A DNA stretch of 14,445 nt from Stereocaulon alpinum (taxonomy: Eukaryota > Ascomycota > Lecanoromycetes > Lecanorales > Stereocaulaceae), in assembly GCA_018257865.1 (NCBI GenBank), contig JAEUBA010000268.1:1-14445 (forward strand). Reading direction: 5' to 3'. The position numbers and the translations under genes are program-made. Shown here one piece after another: positions 6,731 to 14,445 of this stretch. The notes below the pieces were generated by a model. The model was not told the DNA's origin. It did not search any database and saw only the letters and a list, made by a program, of their open reading frames with translations. Positions within the stretch are counted from its first letter, which is position 1. Each line of letters begins with the position of its first letter.

Positions 6731-9700
6731 GTTAGATAATACTTAATACTAGCTTATAGTAGGTTACTACTTTACTAGATACTAGATCGTAGCTTAATTT
6801 AATCTCCTAGAAGTTTATAGTTTAATAGGACCTACTACCTTCTACCGCTAACTTACTACTACTAGAAGCTCTAAGTAGCTTTAGTATATACGTCTATAAT
6901 ACCTATTAATTTAAGTATATACTTATTAATAGCTAGGGCTGCGGTAAGGAGTATAGTATACTTTTCTATACTATTAATCTTAAGGGTCCTAATATTATAG
7001 TTAGTATACTAGGGTTAAAGTAAATAAAGATTTTACTCGATCCTTTAGCGGAGCAGTAGCGGTTTAAGGTTAATACTAAAAAGTTTTAGGTTAATAAGCC
7101 TACTATCTTTAGCTATTACCTTAAGAAGGAGCCTAAAGTTTATATAATTATATACGCCGCTATAGTAACTAATTACTTAGATAGAGGAAGCTTAGAATAG
7201 ATTCTAAAGGAACTGCTAGAGTTCTCTAATATCTTCTTAAATAAGAAAGCTGGAACCTTACCCTTATTAAAGGAAGGCAACTATATAATTAATATTAAGG
7301 ATAGTAAGGAGCCGCCTTATAGGCCTCTCTATAACCTATCTTAATCTAAGCTAGCGGAGCTATAGCGCTATCTTAATAATACGCTTATAAAAGGCTAGAT
7401 ACGCTGTTTAGTTTCTTTAGCTGGAGTACCTATCCTCTTCGTACTAAAAAAGGATAGTAGGCTGCGTCTTTATATTAATTATTAGGGGTTAAATATAGTA
7501 ACTATTAAAAATCGATACCTATTACCTCTAATTACTAAGATATTAGACTGCCTATACGGAGCTAAAAAGTTTACTAAGTTAGACTTAAAGGATACCTATT
7601 ATAGGATCTAAATTAAAGAAGGTAATAAGTAGAAGACTGCGTTCTATACCTGCTATAGCTACTTTAAATACTTAGTTATACCTTTTAGGCTCGCTAACGC
7701 CTTAGCGACGTTTTAAGCGTATATTAATAGGGCTCTTATAGGGCTTATTAATATTTTATATATTATTTATCTTAATAATATCTTAATTTATAGCGCGAAC
7801 CTAGCGGACTACTAGCGGTATATTTAGTAAGTACTAGAATAATTACGTTAGTTCTCGCTTTTCGCTAACCTAAAGAAGTGTTAGTTTAGTACTAAATGGG
7901 TTGAATTTCTTAGATTTATTATATCTACTGATAGCGTAGTAATAGATTAGGAACGCGTAATAATAATTAGGGAATAGCTTAGGCTAGAGACCTTTTAAGA
8001 TATATAAGTCTTTTTAGGCTTTATAAATTTCTACTAGCGGTTTATTTATAATTACGCTACTATTACTACGCCTCTAACCAACTTACTTAAAGGTAGTAAG
8101 GACGGGAAAAAGGTAGGTTAACTTTAGTAAAATAATAGTATTAAAGGTACTTTTTAAAAGCTTTAGGATATCTTTTTTAGTACGCCGTTTCTCCGCTACT
8201 TTAACTTAGAAGTAAAGTTACGTATAGAAACTAACGCCTCTAACTTTACTATTACAGCAGTGCTTACGCAGCCGGATAATAATAGCTACTAGTACCTAAT
8301 TACCTTTTAGTCCTAGAAGATAATTCCTGCGGAGTAGAATTATAAGGTTTACGACTAAGAATTGCTCGCTATAGTAGCGGTAATAAAATAGTAGCGGTAC
8401 TACTTAGAAGGTAGCCTGTTTATTATTAAGGTTTTTACTAATTATAATAATCTTAAGGGCTTTATAAAGTAGAAGTAATTAAATTCCTAGTAAGCTAGAT
8501 AGGCGCTAACGCTCGCTACTTTCGATTTCGAAATTACTTATTATACTAGAAAAATAAATCCTGCGGATCCGCTATTATAATACCTTAATTATAAAGGAAG
8601 TTCCCCGCTGAATACTAAGTTATTACTAATGTTGTAGAATAAACTCGCACTTTAGGGTAGAGATAAGGAAGGTAAAGAAATTATTATAGTAATATCGCTA
8701 GCATTTTAAATTATAGGCCTCTAAGTTATTATTCCCTAAAAGGATATAAGAGGTGTTATTAAGTTAGCTTATAAGGATCCTTAATATTTAATTAAGACTT
8801 TAATTCGAGACTTATAGGCTACTAATAATTAGATAAAATCCTTTTCTATAAATAAGGGTACGCCGTCGCAGCGCCGTCTCTAAAGTAAGGTATAGGCTTT
8901 AGACTTAGAAGGTTTATTAAGAAATAACGACTACCTATATATCCCTAGAGACGAAGCCTTAAGGGAAGAACTTATTAGTAAATACTATAATAATCCCTTA
9001 GTAGGGTACTTTAGCGCTAAGAAGATATATAAGTTACTTACCTATAAATACTTTTAATATAGGAGTTCTAAGTAGGTTAATAAGTATATTAAGACTTATA
9101 ATATCTACTAAAGAACTAAGGCTCCCCGCTATTACCCCTATAGCGAACTAAGTTCGCTTTCTATTACTAATAAGCTATAGAAGGAGCTCTTAATAGACTT
9201 TATTATAGGTCTACCCCTAAGTAAATATAAGAATATAGTCTATAATACTATTCTAGTAATTATTAATTAATTTATAAAGATAGTAAGGTATATACCTACT
9301 ACTACTATAATTAATGCTGCTAAGCTAGCGGATATTTTTTATACTAAGGTAGTATACTATTACAGTATATCTAATAGTATTATTAGCGATAGAGGCTTAG
9401 TATTTACTAACGCCTTTTAGTCAGCTATTTATTTTTACTCTAAGATTAAGCGCCGCCTAAGTACCGCCTTTTATCCTTAGACTAATAGTTAAACGGAACG
9501 CTAGAATTAGGTACTAGAGTACTACTTATAGGTTTTTACTAATAATAAGCAGACTACTTAGGCGAAACAGCTGCTAATAGTAGAATTCATATATATAAAT
9601 AGTCTTTATTCCTCTATCGAAATAACGCTATTCTACTTAATATATAGATATTACCCTAAACTTCGTTAGGAGCTTAAGGATAAGTCCCTTAAGGGGAGGA

Positions 9701-10275
9701 TACCTACTATAAATAAGAGGATTAGATTACTATAAGTATTAAGAGATAAAGCTATAGAACGCCTATAGCGCGCTAGAGAGTCTTAAGTTAAGTAGTATAA
9801 TAAGAATTATAAGCCTTAAAGTTATAAAGTTAAAGATCTAATAATATTATTAATTAAGAATCTTAAGTAAAAATACTTAAGTAAAAAGTTATCTTATAAA
9901 TTCGTAGGGCCTTTTAGGATTACTAATAAAGTAGGAGCGTAGGCTTACTACCTTCTACTACTATAAACTTATAGAATCTATAATACTTTTTATATCTTAT
10001 TATTAGAACTATACTACCTTCGCGATAGTAATACGACGTTAGCGAACTTTATATAAGCCCCTAAACTTATTAATAATAATAAGATATAGGAGGTTAAAGA
10101 AATTATAGATAAGATTTAAGATAAGTAAGGTATTTAGTATAAGGTTAAATAGACTAGCTAGGGTAAAGAATATAACTAGTAGTTACTAGACAAAGAGCTT
10201 AAGGATACCTATAATTTAACTTAAGCCTTTAATAAGTAGACGGTTAGTAAGCGTATATAGTCTCTAGTTCTTTAA
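6661..10275 (+). pseudogene. pol: Element B pol: protease, RT, RNase H, integrase, chromodomain (RIP-mutated)
   Basis: One frame (codons starting at 6661) runs through the whole polyprotein. The protease site L-L-D-T-R-S lies at 6772-6789, with Gly of DTG changed to Arg. RT spans about 7195-7990. It keeps L-D-L-K-D (Asp at 7582-7584), but the Y-x-D-D box at 7768-7779 reads Y-L-N-N. RNase H spans about 8200-8590, with its first Asp now Asn at 8233-8235. Integrase begins near 8970 (HHCC, with Tyr in place of ligands), and its D-D-35-E triad is intact: Asp 9196-9198, Asp 9388-9390, Glu 9496-9498. The G-P-F motif is at 9907-9915. The chromodomain (10090-10212) reads E-V-K-E-I-I-D-K, then Y-K-V-K-stop and K-E-Y-N. 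The TAA at 10273-10275 is the suggested end but could be a mutated CAA. Dozens of RIP-type TAA/TAG codons interrupt the frame, and there is no net frameshift. Confidence 0.92.
10090..10212 (+). other. Chromodomain of element B integrase
   Basis: It reads E-V-K-E-I-I-D-K-I at the start, then G-I-stop-Y-K-V-K-stop-T-S and K-E-Y-N-stop-stop-L near the end, with stops falling where the family has Trp. This is the hallmark of chromoviruses. In characterised members the module binds H3K9-methylated nucleosomes and guides integration into heterochromatin. Confidence 0.8.
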
Positions 10276-10551
10276 ATACTACTAATAGTAACAAGTAAGC
10301 GGCGGCGATAATATAAGTTATAATAATTATAAACCTTATAGGTAAATAATCTTATACTATAAGTATACTCCTCTATAATTATTATACTTACTTACTTATA
10401 CCTTAGTAGAATAAAGAAGAGATTAAATTAATTACTAGCTAAATATCTATCTTATATTAATAAGACGACGTATACGGGTGCGCTACTAAATATTAGTAGA
10501 AGAAAAGAAGAAGGAAAAAATAAATAAATATCCTAACGCCGTCTCTACACT

Positions 10552-11112
10552 AATATATAGCGGTATAATTATTCCTCTAAGAGCTTAATATATTACTAGA
10601 GACTCTCTATCTCCTTAGTATACTTAGTAATTATTTATTAGAGGGTTCCTAACTTAAACTACTAGTTAGTAATAGTTTACTTAAGTTCTACGACTTATTA
10701 TCTCGCCGCCGTAAGTTCCTATTAGAGATTAGTAATTATTATAGGAGCTACCCTATTTATTACTATAGTTTAGCCTTATACTTTTCGCTATTAGGTAATA
10801 CGCTTCCTAATTTTCTTATACTTATATTATACTTAGTAAGTCTAGCCTTCGCGCCTATAACGCTATATTAATCGCTATATAGACTAACGAAACGGCTTTA
10901 GGATTTAGATATATTAGGAGGCGACGTAGCAGAGCTATTAGAATAATATACCTTATAATAATAATTAAGCCTATAGTGGCTATCCTTATAATATTAATAG
11001 GGAGGAGCGTTACTGCGATCGTAATTATTATTCCCCGTATAGAAACAAGTCCTATAGGGTAAAGGTATATTAATAATATAGTCTATAAGTATTAGCAGCT
11101 AGTAATACGCGC
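10552..11112 (-). pseudogene. Possible antisense reading frame in the 3' region of element B
   Basis: A minus-strand frame of about 187 codons can be followed from 11112 to 10552 through RIP-type stops only. The first third has few stops and is rich in Asn/Tyr/Ser/Pro (for example G-N-N-N-Y-D-R-S-N-A-P-P near 11040-11005). The middle has A-K-A-R-L-T-K near 10860-10838. The last third is Leu/Gln/Arg-rich and may form a coiled coil (I-S-N-R-N-L-R-R-R-D-N-K near 10730-10690). I do not recognise it. It lies in the same relative place and orientation as the antisense frame of element A. A plus-strand frame over the same DNA is also possible, so this is a candidate only. Confidence 0.3.
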
Positions 11113-11310
11113 TGGTTACGCGATAGCGACGTATAATATTAAGTATATATATATGTTATATCTATAAGTAATATATTAGCAGCTAATAATATACGCTAGT
11201 TACGCGATAGCGACGTATAATATCAAGTATATATATAAGTTATACCTATAAGTAATGTATTAGCAGCTAATAATATACGCCGATTGCGCGATAGCGATAT
11301 ACGATCTTAA
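11083..11310 (+). repeat. 84-bp tandem repeat, about 2.7 units, in element B 3' region
   Basis: ATTAGCAGCTA begins at 11091, 11175 and 11259, exactly 84 bp apart. Each is followed by a TACGCGATAGCGA-like block, then AGTATATATA, and the leading CTATAAGTA block. The first unit lacks 5 bp of the spacer. The 84-bp period is a multiple of three (28 codons), so it would keep any reading frame. Units differ mainly by RIP-type transitions. Confidence 0.85.
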
Positions 11311-11799
11311 GAGAATGTTTGGATATTATTATAATAAGAAGAACTGTTAATTATGTTAGTAATATTAATTGCGATATAGGTACGCTAATATTAGGGAACG
11401 TATAAATTATATTAGGAGTTGTAAAGAGAGAGAAGTTAGGGGGAAAGTTATTATTTATATACCCGTAGGTCGTCGTCGCTGCGACGTCGCTATACGTTAA
11501 AGCTATTTAAAATAATAATAACTAATAATACGATAACGTAGCTGTTACCCGCTAATACAGCCAGTAATCGATTATATTTATTAATAACTACGCGTTACTA
11601 CTACGCCTACTACGTATTCTTTTTATATTATAATAGATTTGGGCGTTATTATAGTTAGATAATATTCTATATATATAAGGCGCCGCCTTAACGACGTCGC
11701 CTTTAGGTTAACTCTTTTCCCTTGCGTTTCCTACTAGGTTTAAAGGGTTTTTAACGAGCAGTCTATTCTATATACTTTAGCACCTAGGGACTAAGGCTT

Positions 11800-11810
11800 A
11801 GAGGGGAGGA
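11800..11810 (+). other. Polypurine tract of element B
   Basis: AGAGGGGAGGA lies three bases before the 3' LTR start at 11814. This is the expected position of the plus-strand primer used during reverse transcription. Confidence 0.75.
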
Positions 11811-11813
11811 TAC

Positions 11814-12062
11814 TATTAACCCTTAAGTATATACGCGTTATAGCTACGCTAATATAATAATATTAATTAGGGTCTAGGGGCTTAGTAATAGTATTACTAC
11901 CTAGGACTCCCCTATATTTTAGGGATCTTTAGAAATTAGTTCTACTACTACTTAACTACTAAGTAATATGATTATATCTATTACTTAATACCTGAATCTA
12001 GTAACTTTACGTCTCTTATACCTTAGTGCGCTAGCTTAGAGCCGGCGTCGCTAGCCTTTATA
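11814..12062 (+). repeat. 3' LTR of element B
   Basis: Same length as the 5' LTR (249 bp), with the same ends (TATTAACCCTTAAG to GCTAGCCTTTATA). Differences from the 5' LTR are nearly all C/T or G/A transitions at CA/TG sites, in both directions: TGTGCGCG in the 5' LTR is TATACGCG here, while ATGATT and CCTGAATC here are ATAATT and CCTAAATC in the 5' LTR. Confidence 0.88.
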
Positions 12063-12066
12063 TATA

Positions 12067-12131
12067 GCTAGCTTAGAGGCGCCCTACGGGGGCTTTAACT
12101 AAGCCTTAGTAAGGCGCTCTACGGTAGCCTT
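12067..12131 (+). repeat. Degenerate minisatellite, right part (resumes after element B)
   Basis: TAGCTAGCTTAGAGG followed by a CCCTA core and CTTTAACTA (12065-12100) matches 5048-5083. Together with 5081-5096 it completes a 46-bp unit. A further shortened unit (AACTAAGCCTTAGTA, then GCGCTCTACGG) ends near 12131. Confidence 0.5.
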
Positions 12132-12212
12132 ATAACTTAATAACTCTCGCTAAGCGGTGTTAATCTAGGGGAAGTTTAACTTATACTATTAGTAGTCCTT
12201 AGGGGCGAGTCC

Positions 12213-12230
12213 CTTAAGGGGGGGAATAGT
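12213..12230 (+). other. Probable polypurine tract of an LTR element (likely element A 3' end)
   Basis: CTTAAGGGGGGGAATAGT is a strong purine run in a region where G-runs are rare. It is followed at 12231 by TATAAGGGG, which could be a RIP-altered TGT-type LTR start. Its position fits the 3' end of element A resuming after element B. Confidence 0.5.
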
Positions 12231-12440
12231 TATAAGGGGTAGATACGCTATAAGGGCCCTAATAGGGGGACTTCTAGGTATTAGACCCGATATCCTTAAC
12301 TTTTACCTCTTCTAGATAGTAGAGGGGTAGGGCTCTAGCCCGGAGTCTAACCTACTCCTTATAATAGATAAGATTCTACTACCCTTATCTATAGTATTAC
12401 GGCGCTAATACGGCTAACGGTAATATTACTAATATAGTAT
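12231..12440 (+). repeat. Putative LTR start (element A 3' LTR, or 5' LTR of the following gag-like element)
   Basis: The region begins directly after the purine tract and before the gag-like frame, as an LTR would. It contains no reading frame that I can support. The right boundary is a guess, because no second copy of this LTR lies in the window to define it. Confidence 0.35.
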
Positions 12441-12454
12441 ACGTTCCTCGCTAT

Positions 12455-13385
12455 TCTCCTATACCTACTAAGTGTATCTCTATTACTAGCGGAGGTTATA
12501 TCGCGGTTCTAAGGGAGGTACTTTAACTTTAGAAGAAGAATCTTAGTACTTAGGTAGGCTTAAATTCTCTAGATTATAGGGTAATATAACTACTTAGAGA
12601 ACTTATTAAATACCTAATTAGATAGGGTAAGGCCGTAGATAAGTATTCTACTATTACGGTCGAATAATCTACCTTCTCTACGTATTATAAATTTATACCT
12701 ACTAACTTATAGTAGTAATATTAAGGTTCTTAGTACTCTAAGTAGTCTTAGTACGTTTCTCCCTACTCTAACCTTATATTCTACCGTTAATAGTATTATT
12801 TAGGAGGTCTTTAAGTAGTATAGACGAATTCTAACGCTTTTAATTAACTAGACGCGTAGATTACTCTATAGGATTAATATATATATATATACTTAAAGCT
12901 TTAAAGCTCGATTACTTATAATAGATACCTTATTATATATACTACTAATACTAATAAAGACGTTACTAGGTCGTAGGGCTATATTATAGTAAAATAGTAG
13001 AGTAGTAGTAAATATAGGAGTTACCTAAGGGTTTTTTAAGAAGGGGTATTAAGTATTAAGATTAGTATTTACTAGTAAGTCTAAGCTACTCGTAAAATAT
13101 AGCGTAAACACTTCTTTTACTTATAACTATTATATATATAGGTCGATTCTAATAATTCTTAATACGTAAGAAAGTATATACTTAGTTCTAAAACTTATAA
13201 GATTATCTTAATATTATATAAGGTATATAGCGCGGGGTATTACTACGAAGAAGTATATAGTAGACTTAACTTTTAGTAGTTAAAGGCGCTAGGCCTAAAA
13301 GCGTAGTTTAGAATATAGGAGTATTCTAATTAGATATAAGCGCGGAATTACTCCGAAAGTCGCGATAATCTATTATTAGAAGAAG
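12455..13385 (+). pseudogene. gag: Gag-like frame with zinc knuckle, truncated at 13386
   Basis: A plus-strand frame (codons starting at 12488) can be read through RIP-type stops for about 300 codons. It is Gln/Ser/Asn-rich after restoring the class of mutated codons. A Leu-rich helix lies near 12580-12610 (L-L-R-E-L-I-K-Y-L), and a basic stretch (R-K-I-stop-R-K-H) precedes a candidate zinc knuckle at 13217-13258. There the codons give Y-K-V-Y-S-A-G-Y-Y-Y-E-E-V-Y, with the spacing of C-x2-C-x4-H-x4-C. Placement after a putative LTR and before any pol fits gag. It has no visible similarity to element B gag. It ends abruptly at 13385, where the inverted B fragment begins. An antisense frame over the same DNA is also passable, so confidence is moderate. 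Confidence 0.45.
13217..13258 (+). other. Candidate CCHC zinc knuckle in the gag-like frame, all ligands Tyr
   Basis: Tyr codons at 13217, 13226, 13241 and 13256 fall exactly at the C-x2-C-x4-H-x4-C positions, with Gly at 13235. Each is one transition from TGY or CAY. This is the same pattern as the element B knuckle at 6554-6595. Confidence 0.45.
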
Positions 13386-14078
13386 ATAGTCCTTTAGGTA
13401 GGTATTCTACTAAGAATTTAGGTTATCTTCTAAGGTATCTATATAGTAGACTATTCTAAATAATTCGGTAGTAAAGTACTCTAGACTTTTAAGAAACTTC
13501 TTCTTTAAGTTAGTAAACTAGCGTAGATATTCTCCCTTACTAATTCCCTTATAGGGTCGTATATTCTTAGGGCGAAAATATTTCGCTACTAGGAGTCTTT
13601 AGAGTCTAATAGATAGGCTTATAGGTGCTTTAAAGACGAGTATTATTAGACGTAAAGGAATTCTTTAGCTAGTAATATTAACTAATTATACTAGTACTAT
13701 AATAATAGAATAATATTCCTCCTCTTAAACCGTCTCTATAAGTATTCTAATAGTACTCTACGACCTTAAGTATTAAATTATATTATTTTTAACTCATAGT
13801 ACTAATAATTCGCGAAGTTACTTTAGGTATTAATTCGCGAAGTTACTTTAGGTATTAATTTATCGCTTAGGCTTCTTCTAAGTATTATTTAATAGCGGTA
13901 TTATTAAGATTAGAGAGTCTTTATTAAGACTCTTTATTAGTTCTATAGCTCTCTAAAGGATTATTATTATAATTAGGTTCTTTAATATTAGTAATAGTCC
14001 TAGTAGTACGACTATACGTCTAAACTAATATAGTAGTAACTCTAGGCCTCTCCCTTAAAAAGATAGAGAAATTAGAAC
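13386..14078 (-). pseudogene. gag: Second copy of element B gag, inverted and truncated
   Basis: The minus strand of this segment aligns with 5346-6022 of element B: leader, Thr/Asn-rich N-terminus, coiled coil and the first third of the capsid core (including L-E-K-K-F-L-K-S-L-E-Y-F). Identity stops sharply at GGACTAT (13386-13392 here, 6016-6022 in B). To the left is the unrelated gag-like frame, so this is a deletion or rearrangement breakpoint, or the edge of another insertion. It carries a private 25-bp tandem duplication (13807-13856) that would shift the frame. It is RIP-mutated like the rest. Confidence 0.85.
13807..13856 (-). repeat. 25-bp tandem duplication in the inverted gag copy
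   Basis: AATTCGCGAAGTTACTTTAGGTATT starts at 13807 and again at 13832, nearly identical. Element B has only one such unit at the corresponding place (about 5575-5610). The length is not a multiple of three, so it disrupts the coiled-coil part of gag. Confidence 0.8.
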
Positions 14079-14181
14079 TATAAAGGTCTAGTAACGCCGG
14101 CTTTAAGTTAGTATACTAGGATATAAAGAAGTATAAAGTTACTAGAGTCGATATTAAGTAATAGATATAATTATATTACTT
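14079..14181 (-). repeat. Partial LTR (5' LTR of the inverted element B copy)
   Basis: The minus strand matches the last 103 bp or so of the B LTR (about 5241-5345), ending in CCTTTATA at 14079 next to the gag leader. The other 140 bp or so must lie beyond element S copy 3, which is inserted at 14181/14182. Confidence 0.82.
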
Positions 14182-14445
14182 GATTGATTGATTGGTTTAT
14201 ACGCCTATTCTAGTATCTATATATACTAATGAGGGTGTTCTATTATATTATTTGTAAAACCAGTAGATGGTACACGTAGTGTGCCTTTCCTAGCCGTAAG
14301 AGAAACTATAGTATAGTGCCTAGATAAAAACTCCCGCTTATCCTTAATAATATAATTACTTTTGGTCTAGGGATTATACCCTAGGCCTCCTTAACACCGG
14401 TAACTCTTAACTATATTCTTTAATATTATACTGAGCGCTCTATAA
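14182..14445 (-). mobile_element. Element S copy 3, inverted, 3' end only (runs off the window)
   Basis: The minus strand matches the last 264 bp or so of copy 1 (about 1682-1942), including the 22-bp segment deleted from copy 2. It ends in CCAATCAATCAATC, a longer CAAT tail than copy 1. Differences from copy 1 are few and nearly all RIP-type transitions, some mutated here and some mutated there. Many CA/TG sites survive (GGCACACTACGTGTACC). It is inserted in an LTR of element B. Its 5' end and left duplication are outside the window. Confidence 0.85.

Larger units (their letters stand above)
10276..11799. other. Element B 3' region between chromodomain and polypurine tract, largely unexplained
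   Basis: About 1.5 kb lies between the end of pol and the polypurine tract, much more than a short 3' untranslated leader would need. It is as RIP-mutated as the rest. It holds an antisense frame (about 11112-10552), an 84-bp tandem repeat (11083-11310) and two CpG-dense patches (11461-11500, with the palindrome CGTCGCTGCGACG at 11474-11486, and 11681-11702). A plus-strand alternative is the pol frame continuing to about 11310, with a Gln/Asn/Tyr-rich stretch near 10930-11080. Nothing recognisable was found. Confidence 0.6.
5097..12062 (+). mobile_element. Element B: complete-length Ty3/gypsy chromovirus LTR retrotransposon (about 6.97 kb), RIP-inactivated
   Basis: Two 249-bp direct LTRs (5097-5345 and 11814-12062) bound an internal region with gag, then protease, RT, RNase H, integrase and chromodomain in the Ty3/gypsy order, a 1.5 kb extra 3' segment and a polypurine tract at 11800-11810. 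TATA lies on both outer sides (5093-5096 and 12063-12066), compatible with a 4-bp target duplication, although RIP and AT-richness make this weak. The chromodomain after integrase makes it a chromovirus. Pol keeps one frame for more than 3.5 kb with no net frameshift, so decay has been by point mutation rather than indels. A second, truncated and inverted copy lies at 13386-14181. Confidence 0.9.

Noticed and set aside
11083..11310. CRISPR array
   Set aside because: The 84-bp units are contiguous, without spacers, and lie inside a eukaryotic retrotransposon.
12897..12908. AGCTTTAAAGCT palindrome next to an AT dinucleotide run
   Set aside because: Such short palindromes are expected by chance in AT-rich, TA-enriched DNA.
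12455..13385. Tad1-type LINE ORF1 instead of gag
   Set aside because: Only one candidate knuckle is visible and its spacing is the retroviral C-x2-C-x4-H-x4-C. LINE ORF1 usually shows several knuckles of other spacing. Not fully excluded.
1..14445. Host protein-coding genes, rRNA or tRNA
   Set aside because: All recognisable coding signals are retrotransposon domains or frames lying within them. No tRNA or rRNA fold or conserved block was seen.

Overview
The window is a gene-poor, retrotransposon-packed block from a filamentous ascomycete (Pezizomycotina-type) genome. No host gene, rRNA or tRNA was recognised. The base composition carries the mark of repeat-induced point mutation (RIP). CpA and TpG are almost absent over long stretches (none in 5881-5940 or 8461-8520), TpA is in excess and CpG is comparatively well kept. 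Nearly every reading frame is therefore cut by TAA/TAG codons where Gln (CAA/CAG) or Trp (TGG) is expected. Coding regions were recognised from protein-level motifs read through these stops, not from open frames.

Layout. (1) 1 to about 4147, + strand: the 3' half of a Ty3/gypsy chromovirus, here 'element A' (end of RNase H, integrase, chromodomain). It is interrupted twice by a 1.16-1.19 kb non-coding element, 'element S'. S copy 1 (756-1942) sits in the integrase core and S copy 2 (2822-3986) sits in the chromodomain. Each S copy is flanked by a 12-bp target-site duplication and ends in a CAAT-type tetranucleotide tail, which points to a SINE-like or other non-LTR mode of insertion. (2) 4123-5096, - strand: a long degenerate antisense reading frame with a charged coiled-coil C-terminus, in the 3' region of A. 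(3) 5097-12062, + strand: a structurally complete second chromovirus, 'element B', with two 249-bp LTRs, gag, pol (protease, RT, RNase H, integrase, chromodomain), 1.5 kb of extra 3' sequence containing an 84-bp tandem repeat, and a polypurine tract. (4) 12067-13385, + strand: the probable resumption of A (minisatellite, polypurine tract, start of an LTR) followed by a gag-like frame with a zinc knuckle. (5) 13386-14181, - strand: a truncated second copy of B (gag plus part of an LTR). (6) 14182-14445, - strand: S copy 3, inserted in that LTR and running off the window.

How the parts relate. The insertion order can be read from the nesting. A came first. B then landed in a minisatellite in the 3' part of A, and S landed in A (twice) and in an LTR of B. 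RIP followed with different intensity on different copies: S copies 1 and 3 keep many CA/TG dinucleotides, while S copy 2 is deeply mutated. Chromodomains are known to direct chromoviral integration to H3K9-methylated chromatin, so self-nesting in RIP-generated heterochromatin is the expected outcome. The least expected items are the uncharacterised element S and the antisense or unassigned 3' regions found in both chromoviruses.
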